64,000 bases of DNA from Vibrio crassostreae (lineage in GTDB: Bacteria; Pseudomonadota; Gammaproteobacteria; Enterobacterales; Vibrionaceae), in the NCBI RefSeq assembly GCF_024347415.1, contig NZ_AP025476.1:2356001-2420000 (forward strand), written 5' to 3'. Both the position numbers and the translations under genes were made by a program. The notes under the pieces are model-generated. The model worked only from the letters and a program-made list of their open reading frames with translations, searched no databases and was not told where the DNA came from. Of this stretch, positions 37,585 through 47,268 are shown one piece after another. Position 1 is the first letter of the stretch, and each line of letters starts with the position of its first letter.

Positions 37585-39030
37585 ATGACAGCCGAATTAA
37601 GAAAAACGAAAATCGTCACAACGCTTGGCCCTTCAACAGATAAAGGTAACGTGCTTGAAGAAATTATCAAAGCAGGTGCCAATATCGTCCGTATGAACTT
37701 CTCTCACGGCACCAGCGACGACCATATACAACGCGCAGAAAAAGTCAGAGCAATAGCAAAAAGACACGGCACTCAAATCGCCATTCTCGGAGACTTACAA
37801 GGTCCCAAGATTCGTGTGTCGACATTCAAAGATGGCAAAATCCAACTTGCCGTAGGCGACCTGTTCACTCTCGATAGCAGCCTAGGTTTAGGCGAAGGCA
37901 ATCAAGAAGCCGTTGGCCTTGATTACAAAGAACTGCCTAACGACGTATCCGCCGGCGATATCTTGTTGCTTGACGATGGTCGTGTTCAACTCAAAGTAAC
38001 CAAGGTCGAAGGTTGCCGTGTTCACACCGAAGTCATCATTGGCGGCCCACTCTCAAATAACAAAGGCATCAACAAAAAAGGCGGGGGCCTTTCCGCAGAA
38101 GCGCTAACAGAGAAAGACAAGCGCGACATCGTCACCGCCGCACAAATCAAAGTGGATTACCTAGCCGTATCTTTCCCACGTAATGGTGAAGACATGCACT
38201 ACGCTCGTCAACTTGCACGAGAAGCCGGCTTAGAAGCTCACCTCGTCGCAAAAGTGGAGCGAGCAGAGACAGTCGCCACTGTTGAGAACATGGATGACAT
38301 CATAATGGCCTCAGATGTGGTCATGGTGGCTCGTGGTGACCTCGGAGTGGAAATTGGTGACCCTGAGTTGGTCGGTGTACAAAAACAGCTTATACGCCGT
38401 GCCAGAGCGCTTAATCGAACAGTGATCACCGCAACTCAGATGATGGAATCGATGATCTCTGCGCCAATGCCAACCCGTGCCGAAGTGATGGACGTTGCTA
38501 ATGCCGTACTGGATGGCACCGACGCAGTGATGCTTTCAGGTGAGACCGCTGCAGGTGATTACCCAGTCGAAACCGTAAAATCCATGGCAGAAGTGTGTAT
38601 TGGAGCTGAGAAGATGGCGGGGGTTAACCAATCGAATTACCGTATTGACCGCACCTTTGTTACCGCTGAAGAAACCGTTTCTATGGCAACCATCTATTCG
38701 GCAAACCATATGGAAGGCATTAAAGGTGTAGTCACTCTCACCGAATCTGGCCGTACTGCGTTGATGATGTCTCGCTTAAGTGCTGACATGCCTATCTACG
38801 CGCTGTCTCGTAACGAAGGAACGCTCAATCGCTGTACCTTGTACCGAGGTGTTACACCTATTTACTTTGAGACAGAAGCCAAAGACAGCTTTGATATTGC
38901 GCTATCAACACTCACTTGCCTGAAGGAGAAAGGACACCTTAAGTTTGGCGACCTAGTGATCGTCACTCAAGGTGATATCATGGATGTAGCAGGCTCAACC
39001 AACTGTATGAGAATCTTGCCTGTCACTTAG
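37585..39030 (+). CDS. pykA: Pyruvate kinase II (PykA type)
   Basis: 481 residues, same length as E. coli PykA and closer to it than to Pyk[64 protein letters not shown] and [18 protein letters not shown]. The active-site stretch ([16 protein letters not shown]) is complete. It makes ATP and pyruvate from phosphoenolpyruvate in glycolysis and feeds the pyruvate used by PflB. The ATG at 37585 has TAGGAG upstream. Single gene ending in a strong terminator. Confidence 0.95.
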   Translation: MTAELRKTKIVTTLGPSTDKGNVLEEIIKAGANIVRMNFSHGTSDDHIQRAEKVRAIAKRHGTQIAILGDLQGPKIRVSTFKDGKIQLAVGDLFTLDSSLGLGEGNQEAVGLDYKELPNDVSAGDILLLDDGRVQLKVTKVEGCRVHTEVIIGGPLSNNKGINKKGGGLSAEALTEKDKRDIVTAAQIKVDYLAVSFPRNGEDMHYARQLAREAGLEAHLVAKVERAETVATVENMDDIIMASDVVMVARGDLGVEIGDPELVGVQKQLIRRARALNRTVITATQMMESMISAPMPTRAEVMDVANAVLDGTDAVMLSGETAAGDYPVETVKSMAEVCIGAEKMAGVNQSNYRIDRTFVTAEETVSMATIYSANHMEGIKGVVTLTESGRTALMMSRLSADMPIYALSRNEGTLNRCTLYRGVTPIYFETEAKDSFDIALSTLTCLKEKGHLKFGDLVIVTQGDIMDVAGSTNCMRILPVT

Positions 39031-39072
39031 TGTGTGGCCGTAAGGCGAAACGATTTACCTAATCTCAAAAGC

Positions 39073-39110
39073 AAAAAAGGGTTATCGAACTAAGTTCAAT
39101 AACCCTTTTT
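39073..39110. terminator. Terminator of pykA (bidirectional capacity)
   Basis: Stem AAAAGGGTTAT/ATAACCCTTTT, with inner GAAC/GTTC pairing around TAA, A-run before and T-run after. Confidence 0.87.
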
Positions 39111-39190
39111 CATTTCAGAACACGACTAACTAACGATCTGCTTAAACAACATAACGAGCTCACCGCATTCTAACTCAGCAACTTCGAAAA

Positions 39191-40405
39191 TCACTTGTCA
39201 GCAGCAATGGTGGCCAACTGTGGCATGTGTGAATTGCGAGCGTTTTCCGTTGAAGTGTAGGTTTCTACAAATCGGTAACCGGCTTCTAAGCCCAATTCGT
39301 AATCGTGCAACAGATCTTCTTTGTCACTCATTAATGAACTCGATTTTAGCGGCTGACTTGGCGCTATTTGCACCACAAACGCATCGTCCGGTGGCGAATT
39401 CAAAAAGTCCTGAGTTAATGAATAAGTCTGGTAGTGCACCATCAACATATCAGCTAAGCCTGAATCAAACTTATCCCCAATTAAATGACTCAAACGATAA
39501 ATATCATCCGCTCCAAATAGCCAGCGACCACCGTTCAGCAGGTCCAAATGCCCACGGTCACGCTTCTGCTCTTTTGATCGCATAATTTGTTGTTGGAAGA
39601 AAGAGGTCCAGTCGGTTTTCCACTGTTCCACTTTCTGTTGCCAATGACCTTGAACACTGTCAAAAGATTCGCGGAACCATTCCAATTCTTCGGCAGATAT
39701 TGCCTTAGGTGCTTTAATTGAAGACTTAGTCGCCTGAGCTTCAGCCAAACCCACATGTTCATCCTCTAGCACGGGTTCAGTACGAATCACAACAATGGAA
39801 CGAGCTTGCCTGCGCCATGCTTCTTGAACCGGTATGCATGCTGATACGCCACCGTCCACATAAGCACTGTCACCAATATAAATTTCATCATTGTACAAAC
39901 GAGGAATGGCGCAGGTCGCAATCATCACCTTATACCAATCTTCGCCCAATAACGGAAAGTAGTGATCTCGCAGATCTTTAGAATCCGTTACAGCCGCATA
40001 GAAGTGGCGATCACCTAGCGTTTGTCGTCCCAAATCCAGATCGAGTTTGTATGGATAAGCCATGATTTGTTCTAAGGCCCACTCTAATCCAAGGTTCTTT
40101 CTGTGGCGTATATAGGAAAAGAGATTAAAGAACTCCGGTGCGGTAGTGAGGTCGAGAACGAAAGAACGACCAAGGCCTTTATCGCGGCACAGATAAGCAC
40201 ATAAATTAAGAGCGCCTGCTGAGGTGCCAAAAAATTCGTCGAAGGGGTCAAAATTAGAAAGAAGAAAGGCATCCAGCACTCCAGAAGTAAAAATACTTCT
40301 CTGTCCGCCACCTTGAGCGACCAGTGCTGTTTTTCCAGCAATAAACTTAGCGTAATAGTCTAAGTCTATTGCTGTATCAATATTGGTTATAATCCCACTA
40401 TTCAT
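39191..40405 (-). CDS. Patatin-like phospholipase family protein (YjjU-like)
   Basis: 404 residues. Patatin signatures: oxyanion loop GGGQR (32-36), nucleophile elbow FFGTSAGA (Ser62) and the Asp of the dyad in YVDGGVSACIPV (about residue 190). It is expected to be a cytoplasmic or membrane-associated acyl hydrolase acting on phospholipids; specificity is unknown. The C-terminal 150 residues are Gln/Trp-rich helices without a known motif. Immediately upstream on the same strand is a 29-codon membrane-peptide gene. E. coli YjjU is the nearest remembered relative. Confidence 0.82.
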   Translation of the reverse strand: MNSGIITNIDTAIDLDYYAKFIAGKTALVAQGGGQRSIFTSGVLDAFLLSNFDPFDEFFGTSAGALNLCAYLCRDKGLGRSFVLDLTTAPEFFNLFSYIRHRKNLGLEWALEQIMAYPYKLDLDLGRQTLGDRHFYAAVTDSKDLRDHYFPLLGEDWYKVMIATCAIPRLYNDEIYIGDSAYVDGGVSACIPVQEAWRRQARSIVVIRTEPVLEDEHVGLAEAQATKSSIKAPKAISAEELEWFRESFDSVQGHWQQKVEQWKTDWTSFFQQQIMRSKEQKRDRGHLDLLNGGRWLFGADDIYRLSHLIGDKFDSGLADMLMVHYQTYSLTQDFLNSPPDDAFVVQIAPSQPLKSSSLMSDKEDLLHDYELGLEAGYRFVETYTSTENARNSHMPQLATIAADK

Positions 40406-40446
40406 TATTCCCTGAGTATAAAAACTCAGCCTCGAATTGGAAGGTA

Positions 40447-40536
40447 TTAACTACCAATCGCAATAAAGCCAAATGAAAGAATGACTGTGTAGATAAACGC
40501 TGTTATTTGTAGGGCATTTTTCAGATTATGGTCCAT
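40447..40536 (-). CDS. YnhF-like 29-residue membrane peptide
   Basis: ATG at 40536, stop at 40447. The protein begins MDHNLKNALQITAF, then TVILSFGFIAIGS: a short charged head and one transmembrane helix. GAGG lies 5 bases before the ATG. E. coli YnhF is also a 29-residue single-helix protein with a LK-x-x-L-x-T head, so I place it in that family. Function unknown. The gene lies about 40 bases upstream of the patatin-like gene on the same strand. Confidence 0.62.
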   Translation of the reverse strand: MDHNLKNALQITAFIYTVILSFGFIAIGS

Positions 40537-40681
40537 AGACACCTCTGGCTTATTATTAATTTGTCGAGTCTCTATTTAAGTACTATCAGGTGTGTGAAGT
40601 ATCTTCAAGAATCGTCGAAATTAGTCGCACAATATTGATGTAACCATCACAATTAGTAAGTGTATGGATAAGGATATACTC

Positions 40682-41275
40682 ATGAATAACAAAGCAAATA
40701 TGATGGCACTGATTGCGTTTCTCTCCGTTTCAAGCGCACATGCTTCGCCGGAGATCATCATTACTCCGATGGTGGGTTATACCGGCGGTGGCAGTGTCGA
40801 AGACCAGGACGGTAAAACCTATGACATGAAAGGCTCTGAAAACTACACCTTTGCAATTGAAACGCCACTTGAAAAAGGACGCATCGGCTTCTTCTATTCC
40901 AATCAGAGCTCGGAATTAGAAACACTCAACCTAAGCTCCTCCATCCAATACCTACACTTTCAAAGTAGCATCTACTACCCGGCCTCCCCCGTGTTGTCGG
41001 GTTATCTAGGGTTAGGTCTTGGGGCTTCTTACGTCGATGTAGACTGGGCAAAAGATAAGTATGGGTTCTCAACCTCAATCTTTGGTGGCTTAGAGTACAA
41101 ATTTAGTGATCGATTAGCGTTGAACACACAAGTACGTTGGTTAGGTACCGTCGTGGATAACGACACAACTGGCGTGTGTAACATCCCAAGCAATGGACAA
41201 GAGTGCATTATTCGCTTTGATACCGACTGGATGAACCAATTCCAAGCCAATATCGGACTCAGTTTTACTTTCTAA
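40682..41275 (+). CDS. Small outer-membrane beta-barrel protein, unknown function
   Basis: About 197 residues: signal peptide MNNKANMMALIAFLSVSSAHA, then PEIIITPMVGYTGGGSVED and alternating amphipathic strands, ending FQANIGLSFTF (C-terminal Phe, typical of outer-membrane barrels). The size suggests an 8-strand barrel of the OmpA/OmpW/porin-like type. Two cysteines (VCNIPSNGQEC) could form a loop disulfide. The ATG at 40682 is preferred since AAGGATATACTC precedes it; an ATG at 40664 would extend by six residues. I do not recognise the family more closely. Confidence 0.7.
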   Translation: MNNKANMMALIAFLSVSSAHASPEIIITPMVGYTGGGSVEDQDGKTYDMKGSENYTFAIETPLEKGRIGFFYSNQSSELETLNLSSSIQYLHFQSSIYYPASPVLSGYLGLGLGASYVDVDWAKDKYGFSTSIFGGLEYKFSDRLALNTQVRWLGTVVDNDTTGVCNIPSNGQECIIRFDTDWMNQFQANIGLSFTF

Positions 41276-41314
41276 GCGGCTCAATGAAGCAAAAATATAA
41301 GATCGGCCCAAATG

Positions 41315-41345
41315 AAAAAACCAGCTAAGTGCTGGTTTTTTTTCA
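41315..41345. terminator. Bidirectional terminator between two barrel genes
   Basis: Stem AAAAAACCAGC/GCTGGTTTTTT with a TAAGT loop, between convergent genes. Confidence 0.88.
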
Positions 41346-41369
41346 TTATTAAAACGGTTTCGGTTCAGA

Positions 41370-41774
41370 TTAGAACTTGTAGGTAACACCTAAAGCGCCA
41401 CCTACTTGCAACTCAACACCTTTATACATATCGATCTCAGGGTGCACTTGTGCGTAAGCATTCCAACCTTCGTAGAAGTTCACTTTTACGCCTAACGGCA
41501 AGCGTAAGCCAAAGTCGTCATTCCATTCAGCCCAAGCACCCGCACCGACGTACCAACTCAATGGAGCTTCAGTCTCGAACTGACCACGCTTCCAAATGTA
41601 GTCAAATGCAGCGCCGTCATTACCGATCGTAGCACGGTATTTCTGATCAAATTCCACAACGACACTCAGGTCTTGGTCAATGGCAAGTCCAACTTCCAAA
41701 GCTGGAGCTTCAGAAGCGTGAGCAAACGAGGCTCCGCTGCAGCACATAAGGCCGATCAAGTAACGATGTTTCAT
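41370..41774 (-). CDS. Small secreted, probably outer-membrane beta-barrel protein
   Basis: 134 residues with a signal peptide (MKHRYLIGLMCCSGASFAHA). The mature part has amphipathic beta segments (LEVGLAIDQDLSVVVEFDQKYRAT) and ends LGVTYKF, with a C-terminal aromatic. Too short for a known porin; it may be a minimal barrel or a subunit. Unknown function; no family recognised. It converges with the barrel gene at 40682. Confidence 0.62.
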   Translation of the reverse strand: MKHRYLIGLMCCSGASFAHASEAPALEVGLAIDQDLSVVVEFDQKYRATIGNDGAAFDYIWKRGQFETEAPLSWYVGAGAWAEWNDDFGLRLPLGVKVNFYEGWNAYAQVHPEIDMYKGVELQVGGALGVTYKF

Positions 41775-41956
41775 AATATTCTCAGACTGTGTTTAAAAGC
41801 GGTAGTTTACTGGAATAATAACGAAAGGTGTCATCGCTAGGTAAAAGATAAAAGACACGAAAAATTTAAGAGCAACCATCAACTGATCGAGTTGAATGAT
41901 AAGTATCTGAGTTAATGGAAATTAAGCATAATAGGTCTTTCATAGAGCTGAAAATA

Positions 41957-41985
41957 AAAAAGGAGGCCTTTCGGCCTCCTTTCAA
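41957..41985 (-). terminator. Terminator of ptsG
   Basis: Perfect 10-bp stem AAAGGAGGCC/GGCCTCCTTT around a TTTC loop (GAAA on the minus strand), just after the ptsG stop. Confidence 0.88.
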
Positions 41986-42002
41986 TTTATTGAATCAGTG
42001 AA

Positions 42003-43433
42003 TTAACCGTTGTTACGGATCCACTCATCCATGTCTGTCTTAAGGTTGTCAGACTTAGTACCGAAGATAGCTTGTACGCCACCAGCAACTACAACAACAC
42101 CTGCAGCGCCTAGTTTCTTCAGTTTGTCTTGGTCAACAAGAGCTGTATCAGCTACTGCAACACGTAGACGAGTAATACAAGCGTCAAGACCAGTGATGTT
42201 CGCTTTGCCACCGAACGCAGCAACTAGCTCACCAGCAAGTTCAGAACCAGTCGCAACTGACTCTTCTTCAGTCTCGTCTTCACGGCCTGGAGTTTTAAGG
42301 TCTAGAGCTTTAATCACAGTGCGGAATACGATGTAGTAAATTGCAGCGTAAGCAATACCACATACAACCATTAGGCCCATCTTAGACGCGTTGCCAGATA
42401 GAACTAGGAAGTCGATTAGACCGTGTGAGAAAGATGTACCGTGAACAAAACCTAGAGTGTTCGCAAGAACGTATGCAGAACCAGCTAGTAGAGCGTGGAT
42501 TGCGTACAGTACTGGAGCAACGAATAGGAAAGAGAATTCGATTGGTTCAGTGATACCCGTTAGGAATGAAGTCAACGCAGCAGAAGCCATGATGCCCATT
42601 ACTTTAGCGCGGTTTTCAGGCTTAGCTGAGTGTGCAATCGCGATTGCAGCAGCAGGTAGACCGAACATCTTGAACATGTAACCACCAGCTAGCTGACCGA
42701 AGCCATTGCCCGCTGCACGAGATGCGTCATCAGCAACTAGGTAACAAGTAAGAACACCGTTTTGAGTTTCGCCAGCAGCGTTTACACAAGTACCAGCTTC
42801 AAAGAAGAAAGGTACGTTCCAAACGTGGTGAAGACCAAATGGAATTAGAGAACGCTCAACGATACCGTAGATACCAAACGCCACTTGTGGGTTTTGGTGA
42901 GCAGCCCAATCAGAGAACGCAGAGATAGCGCCGCCAACTGGTGGCCATACTACAGATAGTAGGATTGCTAGACCAATCGCAGAGAAACCTGTGATGATTG
43001 GCACAGCACGCTTACCAGCGAAGAAGCCAAGGTACTCTGGTAGTTGAATACGGAAGAAACGGTTGAATGCCCAAGCAGCAACACCACCGACTAGGATACC
43101 ACCTAGTACACCAGTATCGATTTTATCAACGCCCATTACACCAGCCATTACGCCAAGTGTAGCAGTCATGATGCCGTAACCAACGATAGCAGCTAGACCA
43201 GCCACACCATCGTTGTTAGTAAAGCCAAGTGCAACACCTACTGCGAACAGTAGTGCCATTTGACCAAATACTGAACCACCAGCTTGTTCCATTAAGTTTG
43301 AAACGATTTCTGGAATGAAAGGAAGATCTGCTGCACCGACACCTAGCAAAATACCCGCAACTGGTAAAACTGATACTGGAAGCATCAGAGACTTACCAAC
43401 TTTCTGCAGGCTAGCAAAAAGGTTCTTAAACAT
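42003..43433 (-). CDS. ptsG: PTS glucose-specific IIBC component
   Basis: 476 residues. The IIC domain (about 1-385) has around 10 helices and the conserved [13 protein letters not shown] and [17 protein letters not shown]. The C-terminal IIB domain has the phosphorylated cysteine in [10 protein letters not shown]. It takes up and phosphorylates glucose, receiving phosphate from IIA-Glc, and when dephosphorylated sequesters Mlc. The ATG at 43433 has AGGAGCATAAAC upstream. Codon use is highly biased, indicating strong expression. A 23-bp palindrome upstream may be the Mlc operator. Confidence 0.93.
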   Translation of the reverse strand: MFKNLFASLQKVGKSLMLPVSVLPVAGILLGVGAADLPFIPEIVSNLMEQAGGSVFGQMALLFAVGVALGFTNNDGVAGLAAIVGYGIMTATLGVMAGVMGVDKIDTGVLGGILVGGVAAWAFNRFFRIQLPEYLGFFAGKRAVPIITGFSAIGLAILLSVVWPPVGGAISAFSDWAAHQNPQVAFGIYGIVERSLIPFGLHHVWNVPFFFEAGTCVNAAGETQNGVLTCYLVADDASRAAGNGFGQLAGGYMFKMFGLPAAAIAIAHSAKPENRAKVMGIMASAALTSFLTGITEPIEFSFLFVAPVLYAIHALLAGSAYVLANTLGFVHGTSFSHGLIDFLVLSGNASKMGLMVVCGIAYAAIYYIVFRTVIKALDLKTPGREDETEEESVATGSELAGELVAAFGGKANITGLDACITRLRVAVADTALVDQDKLKKLGAAGVVVVAGGVQAIFGTKSDNLKTDMDEWIRNNG

Positions 43434-43835
43434 GTTTATGCTCCTGATAAAGATAAAATAATTATATGGGTTCTAACGGCACACCCCCGTAGCCTATATG
43501 TTAGCACCCTGCGAAAATGTAACCATGTATTGCATTATATTTTCTGCCGCTAAATATATATTGATGGGGAACTAACTTTCTAGTCACTTACGAAATTTAG
43601 TTTCAAAACACGTCTTGGATCACATGTCAAATCTAGAAAATGCAATGCTTTACAACTGCTTAATTCATTGAAATACATGGGTATTTTTCAAGAGCCCTAT
43701 TATTTTACTGGGTAAATAAAATAGGAGCTAATGTTATTTTTAGTAACAAAATTACAAATGTTATAATTAGCGCTCTCAAGTTCAACATAATTCGTAAACA
43801 TTAAAAAAAAACGCATTTTTGGTGATCAAAAACAC
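43434..43835. other. Promoter and leader region of ptsG
   Basis: About 400 bases with no gene, upstream of ptsG on the minus strand. It contains the palindrome at 43701-43723. The gap before ptsG suggests a 5' leader longer than 200 nt, as could host RNA-level control; no specific RNA element was recognised. Confidence 0.4.
43701..43723 (-). promoter_or_regulatory. Candidate Mlc operator upstream of ptsG
   Basis: 23-bp palindrome with 7-bp arms TATTTTA/TAAAATA and a 9-bp centre, about 270 bases before the ptsG ATG. The TTATTTT-type half-site resembles Mlc/NagC operators. Mlc is encoded in this window. Confidence 0.45.
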
Positions 43836-43861
43836 AAAAAGGGAGCTTTCGCTCCCTTTTA
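43836..43861 (-). terminator. Terminator of the fab-tatD operon
   Basis: Stem AAAAGGGAGC/GCTCCCTTTT with a TTTC loop, 18 bases after the tatD stop. Confidence 0.87.
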
Positions 43862-43878
43862 TTTGCTTAGTTAGATTT

Positions 43879-44646
43879 TTATCGCAAAAAAAGTTTCTGG
43901 TAATTTTTGGTCGTTTGTTCAGCAACCTCTTTCATTGACAAGCCTTTCAATTGTGCAATATAGGCGGCAACTTCTACGACATATGCAGGCTGATTCTGCT
44001 TGCCACGATATGGAATTGGCGCTAAATATGGAGAATCTGTCTCGATCAATAGCCTATCGAGAGGAAGCTTCCTAACAACTTCTTTGAGTTCTGTAGCTTG
44101 TTTGAAGGTCACAATACCTGAAATTGAGATATAAAAACCTAACTCCATTGCCGCTTCAGCGAACGCTTGATCTTCAGTAAAGCAATGAATAACACCACCA
44201 CACATCTCAGCTCCGCCATCACGTAAAATAGCCAATGTGTCTTCACGTGCGTTACGAGTGTGGATGATCAAAGGTTTATTAAGCTCAACGGCCAATTCAA
44301 CATGCTGCTTAAATCGTAGCTGTTGTAGCTCTGCAGTCTCTGGTTGATAGTGATAATCTAAACCTGTCTCACCAATCGCCACCACTTTAGGGTTACTCGC
44401 GTACTCACGCATTGTCTCTAGACAGAAATCACTTTCAACATCGAGAGGGTGAACGCCACAAGAGGCTTTAACGTTATCAAACGGCGAGATCATCTCGAGC
44501 ATATTTTCAAACGAATTCAGTGTCACACCAACAGACAACAGCTGGTCTACGTTTGCTGCCTTCGCTTTGTTCACAACGTCTTCTACGCTTGTGTGTAAAT
44601 CTTGATAATCCAATTTGTCTAAATGACAGTGGGAATCTACGAACAT
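43879..44646 (-). CDS. TatD family metal-dependent DNase
   Basis: About 255 residues of the TatD/YcfH amidohydrolase-like fold: FVDSHCHLDKL (metal His), GETGLDYHY (bridging Glu), IIHTRNA, GVIHCFTED and ETDSPYLAP (metal Asp). TatD proteins are metal-dependent 3'-5' DNases; YcfH is the tmk-holB-linked paralogue in E. coli, so this is probably its counterpart. The ATG at 44646 (MFVDSHCH) follows GAGGAAAC and overlaps the end of holB, indicating translational coupling. The longer frame to 44673 adds nine residues without support. Confidence 0.9.
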   Translation of the reverse strand: MFVDSHCHLDKLDYQDLHTSVEDVVNKAKAANVDQLLSVGVTLNSFENMLEMISPFDNVKASCGVHPLDVESDFCLETMREYASNPKVVAIGETGLDYHYQPETAELQQLRFKQHVELAVELNKPLIIHTRNAREDTLAILRDGGAEMCGGVIHCFTEDQAFAEAAMELGFYISISGIVTFKQATELKEVVRKLPLDRLLIETDSPYLAPIPYRGKQNQPAYVVEVAAYIAQLKGLSMKEVAEQTTKNYQKLFLR

Positions 44647-45602
44647 GTTTCCTCGCAAGTGGCTATCAGCCAATTCATTATGAGTAGCTCCGTATTGAGC
44701 CCAGGGTGTTGCTTTAACTGCTCAATCAATATCAGCAGTTTATTCGATACTGCGTAAGCACTTTGATAAGACATCACCTCAACCAGAGCTTTCGCGCTCG
44801 GAGTGATAGCCTGATTCGCCAAACCAAAATGCAGCTTCTGTACATCTGACAATAAATGCCAAAGCCAGCCAAGTTGAATCAAAGGGTCTTTGCTAAGCTC
44901 TGTCGAGAATTTTAGCATGTCAGGTTGAGTGCCCTTAATGACATTAACAAAGCCATCAAGCGCTTTGGTCGAAGCCTCTACCCCACCCTGCTCAAACATC
45001 GCCTTTGCTTTTAAAGGCGCGTTGTCATTAAGCGCTAAAATATATTGTGGGACAGCCTTACCAACTTCACCATCTAACCAAGCAGACCCCACCTCCAACT
45101 GTGGGCTTACCACATTAAATTGTTGGCAACGGCTAATGATAGTCGGCATCAAACGGTTACTATTACGAGTAGAAAGAATGAAGATACATTTGCTTGATGG
45201 CTCTTCCAGAGTTTTCAGTAGTGCGTTGGAAGCCGATTCGTTCATTGCTTCAGCAGGGTTAAGCAAGATAACGCGCAAACCACCTAACTGAGAAGACTCT
45301 TGAGCCCAACGGTTACTGGCACGCACTTGATCAACCGTGATCGACTTACCTTCTTTCTCTGGTGAGATCACATGAAAATCAGGATGGCTGCCCGACTTCA
45401 TTAATTCACAGCTGTGGCAAAACCCGCACGACTCGCTTTCATAGTTCGTACACATCAATGCGTCGGTAAGTTGGCTAATCAACGCATCAACGCCTAGCCC
45501 TTCCGGCGCATTAACAATTACAGAGTTAGGAAAACGCTCCGCATCGAGACTTTTTTTCCACTCACTCCATACCGGTGTGAGCCAAGAATACACTTCAGCC
45601 AT
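44637..45602 (-). CDS. holB: DNA polymerase III subunit delta'
   Basis: 321 residues. The AAA-fold clamp-loader subunit: APEGLGVDALISQL takes the place of the P-loop (degenerate), the zinc module CTNYESESCGFCHSCE has the four cysteines, and SSNALLKTLEEPSSKCIFIL with SRCQQF carries the arginine-finger SRC motif. It is part of the clamp loader with delta and tau/gamma. It starts 6 bases after tmk, and its 3' end overlaps tatD, as in E. coli. Confidence 0.95.
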   Translation of the reverse strand: MAEVYSWLTPVWSEWKKSLDAERFPNSVIVNAPEGLGVDALISQLTDALMCTNYESESCGFCHSCELMKSGSHPDFHVISPEKEGKSITVDQVRASNRWAQESSQLGGLRVILLNPAEAMNESASNALLKTLEEPSSKCIFILSTRNSNRLMPTIISRCQQFNVVSPQLEVGSAWLDGEVGKAVPQYILALNDNAPLKAKAMFEQGGVEASTKALDGFVNVIKGTQPDMLKFSTELSKDPLIQLGWLWHLLSDVQKLHFGLANQAITPSAKALVEVMSYQSAYAVSNKLLILIEQLKQHPGLNTELLIMNWLIATCEETCS

Positions 45603-45608
45603 GACTAC

Positions 45609-46241
45609 CTACTGTTTATCGAGCCAAGCAGTTAGCGCGACTTTAATATCAGCGGCTACTTGCTCAATTTCTTGCTGCGCGTTAATCACAAGTACAGAAT
45701 CATCTTGTTCTGCAATTTCTAGATAGCGCTCACGCGTACGGTCAAAAAACGAGATATCCATCTTTTCAATTCTATCTAGCTCACCACGACCTCTAGCACG
45801 CTCTAGCCCTACTCTAGGGTCTAGGTCCAAATATAGCGTTAGATCGGGTTTAAAGCCGCCTAGCGTGGTTGCTTTCAGTGATTCCATAGTAGTGCGTGCG
45901 ATCTGGCGACCACCACCTTGGTATGCCTGTGAAGACATATCATGACGATCACCCAATACCCATTGACCACTGTCTAGTGCAGGCTTGATAACGTTTTCTA
46001 CTAATTGAACACGTGCTGCGTACATCAGCAGCAACTCAGTCATGTCTTGAAGCTTCTCGCCTGCGTGCTCTTCTTTAACCAATGAACGCATCTTTTCAGC
46101 TAAGACAGTACCACCCGGCTCGCGAGTATTAACAATATCCTCAACACCCGATGCTTTTAATGTCTCAACGATGGCATTGATCGCTGTACTTTTGCCAGCG
46201 CCTTCAAGGCCTTCAACCACGATAAATTTCGACTGATTCAT
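45609..46241 (-). CDS. tmk: Thymidylate kinase
   Basis: 210 residues: P-loop [13 protein letters not shown](H) motif [17 protein letters not shown] and the lid GRGELDRIE, all conserved. It phosphorylates dTMP to dTDP for DNA synthesis. In an operon with mltG upstream (10-base gap) and holB downstream. Confidence 0.97.
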   Translation of the reverse strand: MNQSKFIVVEGLEGAGKSTAINAIVETLKASGVEDIVNTREPGGTVLAEKMRSLVKEEHAGEKLQDMTELLLMYAARVQLVENVIKPALDSGQWVLGDRHDMSSQAYQGGGRQIARTTMESLKATTLGGFKPDLTLYLDLDPRVGLERARGRGELDRIEKMDISFFDRTRERYLEIAEQDDSVLVINAQQEIEQVAADIKVALTAWLDKQ

Positions 46242-46251
46242 AATTATTTCT

Positions 46252-47268
46252 TTATCTGTTTTTTCTTAATTGTTTTAAGTAAGCTCGTACTGCACGGTTG
46301 TGCTCAGCCAAACTCTTTGAAAATACGTGCCCACCTGTTCCACTCGCGACAAAATAGAGATAGTTGCTCTTTTCTGGATTCAGAGCCGCATTAATTGACG
46401 CTCGACCTGCCATGGCAATCGGCGTTGGTGGCAAGCCACTCATTGTATAGGTGTTGTATGGCGTTGGCGTGCGTAAGTCTTTTTTACGGATATTGCCATC
46501 GTAGCTGTCACCCATGCCGTAGATAACCGTTGGGTCAGTTTGCAATCGCATACGCTTGTTCAGACGGTTAACAAATACAGAAGAGACACGCTCACGTTCT
46601 GACGCAACAGCGGTCTCTTTCTCAATGATAGACGCAAGAATTAACGCTTCGTATGGCGATTTAAGAGGAAGCTTATCCGCTCGATTTTCCCACTCTTCAT
46701 TCACCACGCTCATTAGGTCGCGATGCGCGCGCTTCAACAAATCTAAATCAGTGGTGCCGTAGGTGTAATGATACGTTTCTGCTAAGAAAAGACCTTCTAG
46801 CTTCTCGTTTTCAATACCCAACTTTTCAGCGATCTCTTTTTCAGAAACGCCGTCCAACGTCTGTTGAATGAATTCGTTGTCTTTTAGCTGGACAAGCCAT
46901 TCATCAAAGCGACTGCCTTCAACGAAGGTAATAGTGAATTGGTGCTCTTTGCCCTCAACAAGCACTTGTAGTGCCTGTTCTAATGTTAAACCCGGTTCAA
47001 GCAGGAAAGTCCCCGCTTTTACGTCTACAAGCTCAGGGTGTAATTTACGAATTAACTTCTCGTAAGGAGAAGCCTCAAAAAGCCCCTCCTTAATCAACTG
47101 GGCTAGAACGCGGTTAAAGCTGCTACCTGAAGCAACAGTCACGACTTGTGGTTTTTCTAATTGAATAACTTGTTTCAGGTTATCTTGTGCTTGGTTGTAA
47201 ACATAAAAACCAGCAGCACCAGCTGCGATTAAGCACAAGATAATAAAAATAAATAACTTTTTGATCAC
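46252..47268 (-). CDS. mltG: Endolytic peptidoglycan transglycosylase MltG (YceG)
   Basis: 338 residues, one N-terminal membrane helix (about 4-26). The YceG domain carries the catalytic Glu in [22 protein letters not shown] and the conserved [14 protein letters not shown] and [12 protein letters not shown]. It cuts nascent glycan strands in the periplasm and sets their length. Its ATG overlaps the pabC stop by 4 bases, so coupled translation is likely. Confidence 0.96.
   Translation of the reverse strand: MIKKLFIFIILCLIAAGAAGFYVYNQAQDNLKQVIQLEKPQVVTVASGSSFNRVLAQLIKEGLFEASPYEKLIRKLHPELVDVKAGTFLLEPGLTLEQALQVLVEGKEHQFTITFVEGSRFDEWLVQLKDNEFIQQTLDGVSEKEIAEKLGIENEKLEGLFLAETYHYTYGTTDLDLLKRAHRDLMSVVNEEWENRADKLPLKSPYEALILASIIEKETAVASERERVSSVFVNRLNKRMRLQTDPTVIYGMGDSYDGNIRKKDLRTPTPYNTYTMSGLPPTPIAMAGRASINAALNPEKSNYLYFVASGTGGHVFSKSLAEHNRAVRAYLKQLRKNR

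Noticed and set aside
43590..43640. CRP site before ptsG
   Set aside because: A TGTGA half-site is present, but the second half does not match TCACA.
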